A stretch of 64,000 nucleotides of DNA from Altererythrobacter sp. BO-6 (GCF_011047315.1 NZ_CP049259.1:806001-870000); one strand, 5' to 3'. Counted from the first letter of the stretch, positions 54,061 to 63,591 are shown. Program-made: numbers and translations. Notes: a model not told the origin generated them from the sequence alone.

Positions 54061-56540
54061 AACGTCCGCTCACGCTCCTCGACTTCGAACACTTCAAGCG
54101 TATCGCCAGCCTTGATGTCGTTGGTGTCTTCCAGCACCACGCCGCATTCCATGCCTGCGCGGACTTCGTCCACATCGTCCTTGAACCGCCGCAGCGAAGC
54201 GATCGTCGTTTTCGACACGATGACATCTTCGCGGGTAAGGCGCGCGTGGAGGCCCTTGCGGATGACTCCTTCGAGCACCAGCAGACCGGCAGCCTTGTCC
54301 TTTTTGCCCGCCGGGAACACCTGCTTGACTTCGGCGCGGCCAACGACAGTTTCGATCCGTTCCGGACCAAGCTCGCCGGCCATCTCCTTCGCGATTTCCT
54401 CGGTGAGGTGATAGATCACGTCGTGATACATCATCCGCACCTTGTCTTTCTCCAGCTGCTGGCGCGCTTTGGGGTTGGGCCGGACGTTGAAGCCGATGAT
54501 CGGCGCGCCTGAAGCCGCCGCCAGCGTCACATCACTTTCCGTGATCGCGCCAACGCCTGCATGCAGCACGCGGACCTTGATCTCGTCATTCGACAAATTG
54601 TGCAGCGCTGAATTGATCGCTTCGACCGAGCCCTTCACATCGGCCTTAACCACCACCGGAAATTCAATCACGTCGCTCTTGAGGTTCGAGAACATCGTAT
54701 CGAAGCTGGTGGGGGCCAGCGCGGTGCGCTTTGCAGTCGCCTTTTCCTGGCGATACTGCGCCACTTCGCGGGCACGCTGTTCGTTCTCGACCACGGTCAG
54801 CTGATCGCCTGCGTCAGGCACGCCGCCCAGGCCCAGCACTTCGACCGGCACTGACGGCCCTGCTTCCTTGATCTGCTTGCCCTTGTCGTCAACCAGCGCG
54901 CGCACGCGCCCGCTTTCCGTACCCACGACGAAGGTATCGCCGCGCTTCAGCGTGCCGCGGGTGACAAGCACTGTCGCGACCGGGCCGCGGCCCTTGTCGA
55001 GCTGCGCTTCGATCACGGTTGCCTCTGCATCACGATCCGGGTTGGCTCTGAGTTCGAGCAGTTCCGCCTGCAGCAGGATCTTCTCGATCAGCTCGTCCAG
55101 CCCCGCCCCGGTCTTGGCCGACACTTCGACGTCCTGCACATCGCCCGACATCGCCTCGACGATGACTTCGTGCTCGAGCAGGCGTTCGCGCACCTTCTGC
55201 GGGTTGAATTCGGGCTTGTCCGACTTGGTGATCGCCACGATCATCGGTACACCCGCCGCCTTGGTGTGATTGATAGCCTCGATCGTCTGCGGCATGATCG
55301 CATCGTCGCCTGCCACCACCAGCACCACGATATCGGTCACATTGGCGCCGCGCGCACGCATTTCGGAAAAGGCTGCGTGGCCAGGTGTGTCGAGGAAGGT
55401 GATCTTGTCCTTGCTCTTCGTAGTGATCTGGTAGGCACCGATATGCTGGGTGATGCCGCCGGCTTCACCCTTGACCACATCGGTACCGCGCAGCGCATCG
55501 AGCAGCGAGGTCTTGCCGTGGTCGACATGGCCCATGATCGTCACGACCGGGGGACGCGGCTTCAGCGTTTCTTCCGGATCGGTGTCTTCCGACGTGTCGA
55601 TATCGACATCGCTTGCCGACACGCGGGTGATGTTGTGGCCGAATTCCTCGACCAGCAGTTCGGCCGTATCCTGATCGATCGTCTGGTTGACGGTGACCAT
55701 CATACCCATGTTGAACAGCGCCTTCACCAGGTCCGCGCCCTTTTCGGCCATGCGGTTGGCAAGCTCCTGAACGGTGATCGCTTCCGGCACGACCACGTCG
55801 CGCACCTGCTTCTCGCGCGGCGCGCTGGGCCCGCCGTGCAACCGGCGCTCTTTCTCGCGAGCGCGCTTGAGCGCGGCAAGGCTGCGGGCGCGGCGGCCCT
55901 CGTCCTCATTCAGCGCACGGGTAACCGTCAGCTTGCCCGAACGGCGGTTATCTGGCCGTTCGGCCCCGCGCACAGGCTTTTCTTCCTTCTTTTTCTTCTC
56001 GGGCCGCTTTGGCTCAGGCCGTTCGACCGGCGTGAACCTGCGCGGAGCCGGGGTGGGCGTGCCGTCGCCGGCAGGCGCCGCTGCCGGTGTTTCCTCAACC
56101 TCGACTTCTTCGGGCGCAACTTCGACAGCGCGCTTTTCAGCCTCGGCTTCCGATTTGCGGTTAACCTCTGCGCGCTTTTTCTCTTCTTCGGCTGCGCGGC
56201 GGGCTTCCTCTTCATCACGCTTGCGCGCCTCTTCGGCGAGCCGCAGACGTTCTTCCTCAGCCTCGCGCTGCAGGCGAGCGACCCGCTCTTGCGGAGTCTC
56301 CGCCGAAGGACTCGGCTTCTTGACCGCTGGCTTTGGCGCGGCAGCGGCGGGCGGCGGAGGCGGCGGTGGAGGTGGCGGCGGCGGAGGCGCCTCACCCGGC
56401 TTGCCGATCATGCGGCGACGCTTGACCTCGACCACGACCTTGTTGGTGCGGCCGTGGCTGAAGGTCTGCTTGACCTCGCCAGGTTGCGCGCCCTTCAGGG
56501 TCAGCGGCTTGCGGGCAGGTTTTTTCTCTTCGTCGCTCAT
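54057..56540 (-). CDS. infB: Translation initiation factor IF-2
   Basis: A GTPase that brings fMet-tRNA to the 30S subunit, 827 residues. A variable, charged N-terminal region contains a run of 13 prolines near residue 50 and long Glu/Arg helices. The G domain begins [20 protein letters not shown] (about 335-350), with [17 protein letters not shown] (G3) and AITKSDKP (NKxD equivalent). The C-terminal domains end VEERERTL. It lies 15 bp after the ylxR gene and is coupled to the downstream thioesterase. Confidence 0.98.
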   Translation of the reverse strand: MSDEEKKPARKPLTLKGAQPGEVKQTFSHGRTNKVVVEVKRRRMIGKPGEAPPPPPPPPPPPPPAAAAPKPAVKKPSPSAETPQERVARLQREAEEERLRLAEEARKRDEEEARRAAEEEKKRAEVNRKSEAEAEKRAVEVAPEEVEVEETPAAAPAGDGTPTPAPRRFTPVERPEPKRPEKKKKEEKPVRGAERPDNRRSGKLTVTRALNEDEGRRARSLAALKRAREKERRLHGGPSAPREKQVRDVVVPEAITVQELANRMAEKGADLVKALFNMGMMVTVNQTIDQDTAELLVEEFGHNITRVSASDVDIDTSEDTDPEETLKPRPPVVTIMGHVDHGKTSLLDALRGTDVVKGEAGGITQHIGAYQITTKSKDKITFLDTPGHAAFSEMRARGANVTDIVVLVVAGDDAIMPQTIEAINHTKAAGVPMIVAITKSDKPEFNPQKVRERLLEHEVIVEAMSGDVQDVEVSAKTGAGLDELIEKILLQAELLELRANPDRDAEATVIEAQLDKGRGPVATVLVTRGTLKRGDTFVVGTESGRVRALVDDKGKQIKEAGPSVPVEVLGLGGVPDAGDQLTVVENEQRAREVAQYRQEKATAKRTALAPTSFDTMFSNLKSDVIEFPVVVKADVKGSVEAINSALHNLSNDEIKVRVLHAGVGAITESDVTLAAASGAPIIGFNVRPNPKARQQLEKDKVRMMYHDVIYHLTEEIAKEMAGELGPERIETVVGRAEVKQVFPAGKKDKAAGLLVLEGVIRKGLHARLTREDVIVSKTTIASLRRFKDDVDEVRAGMECGVVLEDTNDIKAGDTLEVFEVEERERTL

Positions 56541-56555
56541 TTAGCTCGTACGTCC

Positions 56556-57293
56556 TTACGCGTTCAATTGTTCGTCCTGGCGACCGGGAGAGGCCTGGCC
56601 ACCAATGGTTTCGGAAGGCAAATTGCCCTCCAGATAATGCAGCAGGCGTGCCAAGGCCCCCTCGACTCGCCCCGCCGCAGCGCTGTCATTAAGCGCCAGG
56701 TGGACGACATTGTCGCGGCCCAATGCCACAGACAAAGCCGCCCGGTCCAGTGGCAAGACGATGCCGCGTTCGCCGCTGCCCTCTATATCCCGCCCTACGC
56801 GCCATGCCTGGTCGAGCTTCTTTCGCCCGTCCTCGCTGGCGTCGGCGGCGTGCAGCAGCAGTTCGAGCCGTCCGGTGCGCGCCTGTTCTTCGATCCTTGC
56901 AGTGCCCAGCACAACATGCCCGGCACGCAGTTCCAGGCCCAACCGGTCTAGCAGCGATTTGGTCAGCGCTGTTTCCACCCGTGCCGACAAATCTGCCGGG
57001 ATTTCCAGCTTTGCCCCTTTAAAGGCACGCGCCAAAGCTCCCTTAAGCTGGCCCTTGGCAATGGCCGTTTCAAGCTGGCTGCGGCCCACGCCGATCCATG
57101 CGCCGCGCCCGGGGGCCTTGGCGTGCGGATCGGGCAGTACCAACCCGTCCGGAGAAATCGCCAGGCGCAGCAGCGCAGCGCGCGCGCCATGCCCCCCGGA
57201 AAGGATACAGCGCCGCTCAGGGCCGGAATCCTTCCGGCCCTTCGGCACGTCAACGATGTCTGACGCTACGCGCTCATTGGGTGGAGTCCGCAT
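56556..57293 (-). CDS. YlxR/DUF448 RNA-binding protein with L7Ae-like C-terminal domain
   Basis: A protein of 245 residues. The N-terminal DUF448 domain reads ERRCILSGGHGARAALLRLAISPDG and GRGAWIGVGRSQLETA. The C-terminal part (LTKSLLDRLGLELRAGHVVLGTARIEEQ ... LALGRDNVVHLAL) is like the YlxQ/L7Ae fold, so YlxR and YlxQ are fused as in other alphaproteobacteria. ATG 57293 has AGGAGG 6 nt upstream, better than ATG 57323. It overlaps the end of nusA by 20 nt. A role in RNase P or rRNA processing is suggested by studies of YlxR, not by this sequence. Confidence 0.88.
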   Translation of the reverse strand: MRTPPNERVASDIVDVPKGRKDSGPERRCILSGGHGARAALLRLAISPDGLVLPDPHAKAPGRGAWIGVGRSQLETAIAKGQLKGALARAFKGAKLEIPADLSARVETALTKSLLDRLGLELRAGHVVLGTARIEEQARTGRLELLLHAADASEDGRKKLDQAWRVGRDIEGSGERGIVLPLDRAALSVALGRDNVVHLALNDSAAAGRVEGALARLLHYLEGNLPSETIGGQASPGRQDEQLNA

Positions 57294-58908
57294 CGGCGGC
57301 CTCCTGGGTTGCCGGTTCGTCATCGAACCAGTGCGCGCGGGCAGCCATGATGATCTCGTTGCCCTGCTCTTCGGTAAGGCCGTATTCGCCTAGGACACCA
57401 CCCTTGTCCTGCTCGCGGATCGAGGGGCGACGCATCGGCGGGCCGTCCGCGCTCTGGCGGCGACGCGGTGCTTCGCGCTTCTTGGCGATCAGTTCATCGG
57501 TCGCAAGATCAGCCAGGTCGTCGAGCGTCTTGATGCCGGCCTTGCCCAGCGTGACCAGCATTCCCTCTGTCAGGTGCGGCATTTCAGCCAGCGCATCTTC
57601 CACGCCCAGTTCACGACGTTCGGCACGTGCGGCCTCTTCGTGACGCTCAAGCGCTTCCTTGGCGCGGTTCTGCAGTTCTTCGGCCAGTTCCTCGTCGAAG
57701 CCTTCGATCGACGCCAGCTCTTCAAGCTCGACATAGGCAACTTCTTCGAGCTCGGCGAAGCCTTCAGCCACCAGCAGCTGCGACAGCGTTTCGTCGACGT
57801 CGAGTTCTTCCTCGAACATCTTCGAACGCTCGGCGAATTCCTTGCTGCGCTTCTCGCTCGCCTCTTCCTCGGTCATGATGTCGATCTGGTGACCGGTAAG
57901 CTGGCTGGCGAGGCGCACGTTCTGGCCGCGGCGACCGATCGCCAGCGACAGCTGGTCATCGGGCACGACCACTTCGATGCGGCCCTCTTCCTCGTCGAGC
58001 ACCACGCGGGCGACCGTGGCCGGCTGCAGCGCATTCACGACGAAAGTCGCGGTGTCTTCGCTCCAGGGGATGATGTCGATCTTCTCGCCCTGAAGTTCCT
58101 GCACCACAGCCTGCACACGGCTGCCCTTCATGCCGACGCAGGCGCCGACCGGGTCGATGCTGGAGTCATGGCTGATCACGCCGATCTTCGCGCGGCTGCC
58201 CGGATCGCGAGCGGCGGCCTTGATCTCGATGATGCCGTCATAAATCTCAGGCACTTCCTGCGCAAACAGCTTCTTCATGAAGTCCGGATGGGCGCGGCTG
58301 AGGAAGATTTGCTGGCCGCGATTGTTGCGCTCGACCTTGGTGATAAGCGCGCGCACGCGTTCGCCGGTGCGAGCGGCTTCGCGCGGGATCTGCTGATCGC
58401 GGCGGATCACGCCTTCGGCGCGACCGAGATTGACGATGACGTGTCCGAATTCGACTGACTTGATCACGCCGGTGATGATCTCGCCCGCGCGATCCTTGAA
58501 TTCCTCGTACTGGCGCTCGCGCTCGGCATCGCGGACCTTCTGGAAGATCACCTGCTTGGCGCTCTGCGCGTCGATGCGGCCAAGGTCGACCGGCGGCAGC
58601 GGGTCGACGATGAAGTCACCGATCTTCGCATCCTTGTCGAGCTTCTGTGCCTGCTTGAGGTCAACCTGCTTGAAATAGTCGTCCACTTCCTCGACCACTT
58701 CGACCACGCGCCACAGGCGCAGGTCGCCGGTCTGCGGGTCCAGCTTGGCGCGAATGTCGTTCTCCGCACCATAGCGCGCGCGCGCAGCTTTCTGGATTGC
58801 TTCTTCCATGGCTTCGATAACGATCGACTTGTCGATCATCTTTTCCGAAGCGACCGCGTTCGCAATCGCGAGCAGCTCAGCCTTGTTGGCGGAAATTGCA
58901 GTGGCCAT
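57274..58908 (-). CDS. nusA: Transcription termination/antitermination factor NusA
   Basis: It binds RNA polymerase and nascent RNA, 544 residues. The N-terminal domain is followed by S1 ([27 protein letters not shown]), two KH domains ([40 protein letters not shown]), and C-terminal helical repeats ([26 protein letters not shown]) of the acidic type. Its ATG overlaps the rimP stop (TGATG). The C-terminal 60 residues are extra and charged. Confidence 0.97.
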   Translation of the reverse strand: MATAISANKAELLAIANAVASEKMIDKSIVIEAMEEAIQKAARARYGAENDIRAKLDPQTGDLRLWRVVEVVEEVDDYFKQVDLKQAQKLDKDAKIGDFIVDPLPPVDLGRIDAQSAKQVIFQKVRDAERERQYEEFKDRAGEIITGVIKSVEFGHVIVNLGRAEGVIRRDQQIPREAARTGERVRALITKVERNNRGQQIFLSRAHPDFMKKLFAQEVPEIYDGIIEIKAAARDPGSRAKIGVISHDSSIDPVGACVGMKGSRVQAVVQELQGEKIDIIPWSEDTATFVVNALQPATVARVVLDEEEGRIEVVVPDDQLSLAIGRRGQNVRLASQLTGHQIDIMTEEEASEKRSKEFAERSKMFEEELDVDETLSQLLVAEGFAELEEVAYVELEELASIEGFDEELAEELQNRAKEALERHEEAARAERRELGVEDALAEMPHLTEGMLVTLGKAGIKTLDDLADLATDELIAKKREAPRRRQSADGPPMRRPSIREQDKGGVLGEYGLTEEQGNEIIMAARAHWFDDEPATQEAADADSTQ

Positions 58909-59468
58909 CAGTCTTCAGCCTCTTCTTCTTCAACGATGTCTTCAGCACCGCTCACATCGAGCGGTCGGGTGGCGGCAATCAGCTCGTCGGTCAAGACCAG
59001 CTTTGCCGAATGGATCATCGCCAGCGGCACGGAAACCGCGCCTGCCTTGCGATCTTCGATGGTGACCGCGTCACCTTCAATACCTTGCAGGATGCCGCGC
59101 AAATTGCGCTGGCCGTCCCAGCTCTTGTCCATGCTGAACTTGGCCTCATGCCCTGCCCAGTTGGCAAAATCCTTGGGCCGGGTCAGCGGCCGATCAATCC
59201 CGGGGCTGCTCACTTCCAGGTGATAGGCCCCTTCAACCAGCACTTCACCGGCTTCCTCGGCAGCGTCGATCGCATCGGACACACGGCGACTGAGCGCCGC
59301 GCACTGGTCAATCACCAACTGCCCGGTAGCGGGGTCTTCCGCCATCACCTGCAGCGCCATGCCGCCATCGCCGGCTTCGGACGGCATCATCTTCACGCGC
59401 ACGAGATCGAAGCCGAGAGCTTGCGCTTCGGGCTCGATGATCTGCGTCAGGCGCGCGATGTCCGCCAT
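58908..59468 (-). CDS. rimP: Ribosome maturation factor RimP
   Basis: It is required for 30S assembly, 186 residues. The family pattern is ADIARLTQIIEPEAQALGFDLVRVK, QCAALSRRVSDAID and YHLEVSSPGIDRPLTRPKDF. The C-terminal SH3-like domain ends in a poly-Glu tail. ATG 59468 has GGAG 5 nt upstream and gives the family start. It heads the six-gene translation operon and converges with nothing upstream; pspF lies on the same strand 163 bp away. Confidence 0.95.
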   Translation of the reverse strand: MADIARLTQIIEPEAQALGFDLVRVKMMPSEAGDGGMALQVMAEDPATGQLVIDQCAALSRRVSDAIDAAEEAGEVLVEGAYHLEVSSPGIDRPLTRPKDFANWAGHEAKFSMDKSWDGQRNLRGILQGIEGDAVTIEDRKAGAVSVPLAMIHSAKLVLTDELIAATRPLDVSGAEDIVEEEEAED

Positions 59469-59631
59469 TCGGTCTCCGTTCTGCATGGCATTGATGACAA
59501 AGGCGTTTTGGGCCGGCCCCTTGCGGCGCCAGCATCCAAACCTTGTATCGACAATGTCGGGATGGCGTGCAGATAGGCGCATGCAAAGCCAAATGCAATG
59601 ACAGAATTGTGGCTGCGCAGTGGATGACGCT

Positions 59632-60687
59632 TCAGTTCTCCGCCTCTTCCTGCATCAGACCATGCTTCTTGATGCAGTGGCGCAACTGGTCATAAGTCAG
59701 ACCGAGCGCTTTTGCCGTCTGCCGCTGGTTCCAGCGATGCTTGCCGAGCGCGTGCTCGACGATCGCCCGCTCATGAGCATCGACCGCGCCGCGTAGATCA
59801 TCGATCGCGTCGAGGTCTGCTGCACCGGCACCGCTATGGGCCACGTCCCGCCCAGACCTGGCCGAGTTCGACTGCGATGGCAGGTCTGTGCGATGCGAAG
59901 GCGCTGACGGCTTCCAAGGACTATCGAACGGATCGAACTGGACATGCCCGATCGGCTCGCCGGTATCCTCCCACCGGTACACCGCGCGCTCGATCACATT
60001 ACGCAATTCGCGGACATTACCGGGCCACTGATATTCTTCCAGCTGGCGCTGCACATGTGGTGCAAATCCGGGCCATTCGCGCCAGGCCAGCTCAGCTGCC
60101 ATCCGCCGCCCGAAATAGTCCGTGAGAACACCCACGTCCCCTTCGCGCACGCGGAGCGGCGGCAGAGTGATCACTTCAAAGCTCAGCCGGTCAAGCAGGT
60201 CGGCCCGGAAATCGCCTCGCTCGGCCATTTTCGGCAGGTCGTCATTGGTCGCTGCGACAATCCGCACATCCACGCGGATCGGGCGCGACGAACCGATCCG
60301 GGTCACTTCGCCATATTCCACCGCGCGCAGCAGCCGCTCTTGCGCCGCCATCGACAGATTGCCCAGTTCGTCGAGAAACAGCGTACCTTTGTCGGCTTCT
60401 TCGAACCTTCCCGCGCGCGCTCTGGTAGCACCCGTGAATGCCCCAGCTTCGTGCCCGAACAGTTCCGCTTCGATCAGCGTTTCCGGCAAGGCGGCGCAGT
60501 TCATCACCACCAGCGGTTCATCCCACCGGGTCGAAAGGCGATGAAGGCGTTCGGCGATGAGCTCCTTGCCGGTCCCGCGCTCTCCGATCACCAGCACCGG
60601 GCGGCTCATCGGCGCAGCGCGGCTGGCGCGCTCGACCGCGTCAAGGAAGGCCCCCGATTGGCCGATGAACTGGTTATCGCGCTCCAC
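59632..60687 (-). CDS. pspF: PspF, sigma-54-dependent activator of the psp operon
   Basis: A bacterial enhancer-binding protein of 351 residues lacking a receiver domain, as PspF does. The AAA+ core has Walker A IGERGTGKEL, the sigma-54-contacting loop GHEAGAFTGA, Walker B TLFLDELG and the sensor RVREGDVGVLTDYF. The C-terminal Fis-type HTH is HRWNQRQTAKALGLTYDQLRHCIKKHG. The start is GTG 60687 (VERDNQFIGQS), which matches the E. coli PspF N-terminus; the further-upstream frame crosses the divergent promoter. In E. coli it is held inactive by PspA, which is encoded divergently. Confidence 0.93.
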   Translation of the reverse strand: MERDNQFIGQSGAFLDAVERASRAAPMSRPVLVIGERGTGKELIAERLHRLSTRWDEPLVVMNCAALPETLIEAELFGHEAGAFTGATRARAGRFEEADKGTLFLDELGNLSMAAQERLLRAVEYGEVTRIGSSRPIRVDVRIVAATNDDLPKMAERGDFRADLLDRLSFEVITLPPLRVREGDVGVLTDYFGRRMAAELAWREWPGFAPHVQRQLEEYQWPGNVRELRNVIERAVYRWEDTGEPIGHVQFDPFDSPWKPSAPSHRTDLPSQSNSARSGRDVAHSGAGAADLDAIDDLRGAVDAHERAIVEHALGKHRWNQRQTAKALGLTYDQLRHCIKKHGLMQEEAEN

Positions 60688-60756
60688 AGGCCAATCTATA
60701 GTGATATTTCCCAATCCTTGGCAAGATACGCCATGTTGAAAATTCAGGAAATCCTC

Positions 60757-60770
60757 TATCAATATGTATT
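60757..60770 (+). promoter_or_regulatory. Candidate IHF site upstream of the psp promoter
   Basis: TATCAATATGTATT is close to the IHF consensus WATCAANNNNTTR and lies about 30 bp ahead of the sigma-54 promoter in A/T-rich DNA, the place where IHF bends DNA in other psp promoters. It has one mismatch. Confidence 0.45.
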
Positions 60771-60787
60771 TAAATTGTTTTTTTGGT

Positions 60788-60804
60788 TTGGCACGCCCCT
60801 TGCT
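60788..60804 (+). promoter_or_regulatory. Sigma-54 promoter of the psp operon
   Basis: TTGGCACGCCCCTTGCT matches the -24/-12 consensus (TGGCAC-N5-TTGC) with correct spacing. It is 33 bp ahead of the first psp ATG and is faced by pspF, the cognate activator. Confidence 0.9.
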
Positions 60805-60836
60805 GTTATGTGAACGTATAGCAAGGAGGCTTTGAA

Positions 60837-60995
60837 ATGTACGATCGCCGGTTCTTCCAGAGCAAGCTGGGACAGGCCGCAATGGTCAGCATTGCTGCAA
60901 TGGTCGCGTTCGTCGCCCTCAGCACGCAGATGTATGCTTCCCCCGCCCAGGCCGCTGTGGTCTGCGCGCAGGGCGAGCTGGTTGAACTGGCATGA
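60837..60995 (+). CDS. Small psp leader protein (52 residues, one hydrophobic segment)
   Basis: This is the first gene behind the sigma-54 promoter, with AAGGAGG upstream. It starts MYDRRFFQSKLGQ, then a hydrophobic stretch AAMVSIAAMVAFVALS, then YASPAQAAVVCAQGELVELA. It could be a single-pass membrane peptide or a secreted one with cleavage after AQA. Its TGA overlaps the ATG at 60992 (ATGA). The frame is too short for automatic calling, but its position, ribosome site and coupling support it. Its function is unknown. Confidence 0.7.
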   Translation: MYDRRFFQSKLGQAAMVSIAAMVAFVALSTQMYASPAQAAVVCAQGELVELA

Positions 60996-61939
60996 CCGGT
61001 CCAACCAAAGATACCCCCCTCGGGCCGGAGCGCTCAGTCCCCCCCCTGAAATCCTCAGGTATGAGCAACCCAGCTGGCGCCACATCCAGTCGCGGCGCCG
61101 ACGCTCCGGCCCAACCCTTCTCGCCCGAACGCCTTGTCAAGCGTTCGCGGCTTGATGCAGAGATCGAACGCCTGCGCCAGAGCCCGACTCCGACGCAGTC
61201 GAGCGCTCGCTCGAATGATGATGACAGTTTCTTCAACGGAGTAGCCTTCATGGGCATTTTCAGCCGTACCCGCGATATCATTGCCGCCAACTTCAACGAC
61301 ATGCTCGACAAGGCCGATGACCCGGCCAAGATGATCCGCATGATCATCCTCGAGATGGAGGAGACGCTGGTGGAAGTGCGGGCCAGCGCGGCGCGCACCA
61401 TTGCGGACCAGAAGGAAATGCATCGCCATATCGTCAAGCTCGACCGGCTGCAGGCCGACTGGGCGGACAAGGCGCAGCTGGCGCTGAGCAAGGATCGTGA
61501 AGACCTAGCCCGCGCGGCACTGGTCGAAAAGAAGAAGGCGGCCGACATGGCCGACCAGCTCAAGCAGGAAATCGCCGTGCTCGACGACGCACTGCGCGCT
61601 TACGAGGAAGACATCCAGAAGCTGCAGCACCGTCTGCGCGAGGCGCGTAGCCGCCAGACTGCAATCGCCGCCCGCCTCGAAAGCGCGGAGAACCGGGTCA
61701 AACTGCGCACGCTGATGAGCACCGAGCGCACCGATGAGGCGCTGGCCCGCTTCGATCAGCTGGAACGCCGGGTCGACTATGCCGAAGGCCGCGCCGAAGC
61801 GCTGCAGATTGCCGACGGCAGCGGCAAGCTGACGCTGGCAGACGAGATCGCTGCGCTCGAAGGTGCCGACGCGATCGATAACGAACTTGAAGAACTGAAG
61901 AAGGCGCTGGGCAAGGGCAGCGCCGAGAAGGAGGGCTGA
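60992..61939 (+). CDS. pspA: Phage shock protein PspA (long frame; core form starts at 61250)
   Basis: PspA is a coiled-coil ESCRT-III-like protein that binds damaged inner membrane and inhibits PspF. The core from ATG 61250 (MGIFSRTRDIIAANFNDMLDKADDP) is 229 residues, the usual length, with CGGAG 8 nt before it. An in-frame ATG at 60992, coupled to the leader stop, would add 86 residues of Pro/Ser-rich sequence containing RLDAEIERLRQ, resembling the tails of later psp proteins. Which start is used cannot be decided; both might be. The helices ALRAYEEDIQKLQHRLREARSRQ and the acidic end are typical. Confidence 0.93.
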   Translation: MTGPTKDTPLGPERSVPPLKSSGMSNPAGATSSRGADAPAQPFSPERLVKRSRLDAEIERLRQSPTPTQSSARSNDDDSFFNGVAFMGIFSRTRDIIAANFNDMLDKADDPAKMIRMIILEMEETLVEVRASAARTIADQKEMHRHIVKLDRLQADWADKAQLALSKDREDLARAALVEKKKAADMADQLKQEIAVLDDALRAYEEDIQKLQHRLREARSRQTAIAARLESAENRVKLRTLMSTERTDEALARFDQLERRVDYAEGRAEALQIADGSGKLTLADEIAALEGADAIDNELEELKKALGKGSAEKEG

Positions 61940-61943
61940 TCAG

Positions 61944-62243
61944 ATGGACGAAGGTTGGATTGCAGTCATTTGCATATTTATCGGGCTGCCGTGGATCATC
62001 CTCCACTATATCACCCGCTGGAAGACCGCTGCGACGATCACGACTGACGACGAAGTGCTGCTGGAAGAGCTGTACAGCCTTGCCAAGCGTCTCGACGAGC
62101 GGATGGACACGGTCGAGCGGCTGGTCGCCAGCGACGACCCGGGCTTCCAGCCCAAGCGCCTGCAGGAAAACCGCGAAACCGATAATCAGCAGCTGCGCGA
62201 GCTCGAACAACTGATGGCCGAAAAGAAAGGAAGCGCACGATGA
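61944..62243 (+). CDS. pspB: PspB family envelope-stress protein
   Basis: An inner-membrane protein of 99 residues: one TM segment (GWIAVICIFIGLPWIILHYI), then a cytoplasmic coiled coil with EELYSLAKRLDERMDTVERLVASDDPGF. The last part corresponds to the PspB pattern R-M-x-E-R-I-x-x-L-E. With PspC it relays stress to PspA in enterobacteria. It starts 4 nt after pspA and overlaps pspC (ATGA). Compared with E. coli PspB (74 residues) it has about 25 additional residues at the end. Confidence 0.88.
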   Translation: MDEGWIAVICIFIGLPWIILHYITRWKTAATITTDDEVLLEELYSLAKRLDERMDTVERLVASDDPGFQPKRLQENRETDNQQLRELEQLMAEKKGSAR

Positions 62244-62617
62244 ACAGCCCTCGCACAACGCTTTACCGCGACAAGCACAATGCCAAGCTGATGGGTGTGT
62301 GTTCGGGGATCGCCGACTACACCGGTGTCGATGCACTTTGGGTTCGCCTGGGCTTTCTGATCCTGTTGTTCACGGTCGCCCCAATCCTGCTGCCTGCCTA
62401 TTTCATTGCTGGAATGCTGCTGAGCAAGAAGCCGCCGCATCTCTATGTCGACAAGGACGAGCAGCAATATTGGCAGCGTGTCCGCCAGAGCCCCAAGCGC
62501 ACCGCACGCGAAATCCGCGCCCGCTTTCGCGACGTCGACCGCCGCCTGGCCGAGGTCGAGCACTATTATGTCAGCAGCAACCCGCGCCTGACCGCTGAAA
62601 TCGAGCGCCTGCGCTAA
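62240..62617 (+). CDS. pspC: PspC domain protein
   Basis: An inner-membrane psp sensor of 125 residues. The PspC domain is TLYRDKHNAKLMGVCSGIADYTGVDALWVRLGFLILLF, with a second hydrophobic stretch to FIAGMLLSKKPP. The C-terminal coiled coil is RDVDRRLAEVEHYYVSSNPRLTAEIERLR, matching the corresponding E. coli PspC tail (REMERYVTSDTF). It forms ATGA with pspB. The TAEIERLR ending is echoed by several following proteins. Confidence 0.92.
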   Translation: MNSPRTTLYRDKHNAKLMGVCSGIADYTGVDALWVRLGFLILLFTVAPILLPAYFIAGMLLSKKPPHLYVDKDEQQYWQRVRQSPKRTAREIRARFRDVDRRLAEVEHYYVSSNPRLTAEIERLR

Positions 62618-62642
62618 GGATACGCAAAGGGAGGATCACGCC

Positions 62643-62954
62643 GTGGAAGAATTTATACCGATCTTCGCGATCATGATGGTTTTCGGCATTCCAATGCTGG
62701 CCATCTGGACAAGCCACCAGCAGAAGATCGCCAAACTGCAGATCACCGCTACTGCAGAGAATACCGCTGAAAAGGCTGCGCAATATGCCAGCAAGATCCA
62801 GCTGCTTGAGGACCGGGTGCAAGTGCTCGAGCGGATCGTCACCGACAAGGGCTATGACGTGGCGACGCAAATCGAGGCGTTGCGCGACCAGCGCCGGGTG
62901 GATGACCAGGGCAGTGGTGTGCCGCTGACCATGAACAGCAAGGAGCGCGCGTGA
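62643..62954 (+). CDS. PspB/PspC-tail membrane protein, paralog 1
   Basis: A protein of 103 residues starting at GTG behind GGGAGG. There is one N-terminal TM (FIPIFAIMMVFGIPMLAIW), a helical linker rich in Ala/Glu, then the cassette LLEDRVQVLERIVTDKGYDVATQIEALRDQ (54-83) and a short hydrophilic end. The cassette is shared with the next three genes and with PspB/PspC. I know no name for it. It is probably an additional psp envelope component; its stop overlaps the next start. Confidence 0.8.
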   Translation: MEEFIPIFAIMMVFGIPMLAIWTSHQQKIAKLQITATAENTAEKAAQYASKIQLLEDRVQVLERIVTDKGYDVATQIEALRDQRRVDDQGSGVPLTMNSKERA

Positions 62955-63277
62955 TGGATGCTGCAGCACTCTCGGTTCTTGCCCCGGTGATCGGCGGTGG
63001 GATGGTGGCTATGTCCATCGCATGGGTCGCCAACACGTGGATCAGGGTCAAGAACGGCTATCCGCTCGATGGCGCCTGGGGCCAGGCGGTCTACCCCAAG
63101 AAGAATGACGAAGCGATCGAGCGTGTCAAACTGCTGACTCAGGAAAACGCCCAACTGCGCGCCGAACTTGGGTCGATGAAGGACCGTTTGGCCAATGTGG
63201 AACGGATCGTCACAGACAGCGGCTATCACCTGACCCACGAAATCGAGCGACTGCGTGAAGAGAAGGGGGTCAACTGA
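62954..63277 (+). CDS. PspB/PspC-tail membrane protein, paralog 2
   Basis: A protein of 107 residues from ATG 62954 (TGATG overlap; GTG 62951 is an alternative). It has one TM (APVIGGGMVAMSIAWVANTWI), a segment YPLDGAWGQAVYPKKNDEAIERVK, then MKDRLANVERIVTDSGYHLTHEIERLREEKG (75-104). The cassette is nearly the same as in paralog 1 and ends as PspC does. The middle part is different from the other paralogs, so these proteins share the tail, not the body. Confidence 0.8.
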   Translation: MDAAALSVLAPVIGGGMVAMSIAWVANTWIRVKNGYPLDGAWGQAVYPKKNDEAIERVKLLTQENAQLRAELGSMKDRLANVERIVTDSGYHLTHEIERLREEKGVN

Positions 63278-63591
63278 TGAATGTCGATCTGCTTCTCATT
63301 TTCGCTTTTGTCCTTACAGTTTGCCTGATCGTCTTCCCGTTCGCCTTTACCATTCACCGCCGTACGGTGGAGCATGAAGAACGCAAGCTGGAACTCAAGG
63401 CACGTATCGAGGAAGCCAAGGCCAGTCGTTCCAATGCCGACGTCGAGGCACATCGCAAGCTGGAAGAGCGGGTGCGCGTGCTTGAACGGATTGCTACCGA
63501 CAGCAACCACGCGCTTGCCAGCCAGATCGAGCAACTGCGCGACCTGCACGAAATGGATGCCATTTCGGAAAAGCGGGAGATTGCACGATGA
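63277..63591 (+). CDS. PspB/PspC-tail membrane protein, paralog 3
   Basis: A protein of 104 residues. The N-terminal TM is LLLIFAFVLTVCLIVFPFAFTI, followed by a highly charged helix (EHEERKLELKARIEEAKASR) and the cassette KLEERVRVLERIATDSNHALASQIEQLRDL (61-90). Its start overlaps the previous stop (TGATG), and its own stop overlaps the next start (ATGA). Function unknown. Confidence 0.8.
   Translation: MNVDLLLIFAFVLTVCLIVFPFAFTIHRRTVEHEERKLELKARIEEAKASRSNADVEAHRKLEERVRVLERIATDSNHALASQIEQLRDLHEMDAISEKREIAR

Noticed and set aside
55170..56951. 593-codon open frame on the + strand opposite infB
   Set aside because: It mirrors the IF-2 coding strand in a high-GC genome; the product is His/Arg-rich without any domain, and infB is certain.
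60688..60882. N-terminal extension of pspF to 60882
   Set aside because: It would cross the psp sigma-54 promoter and adds no conserved residues; GTG 60687 matches the PspF N-terminus.
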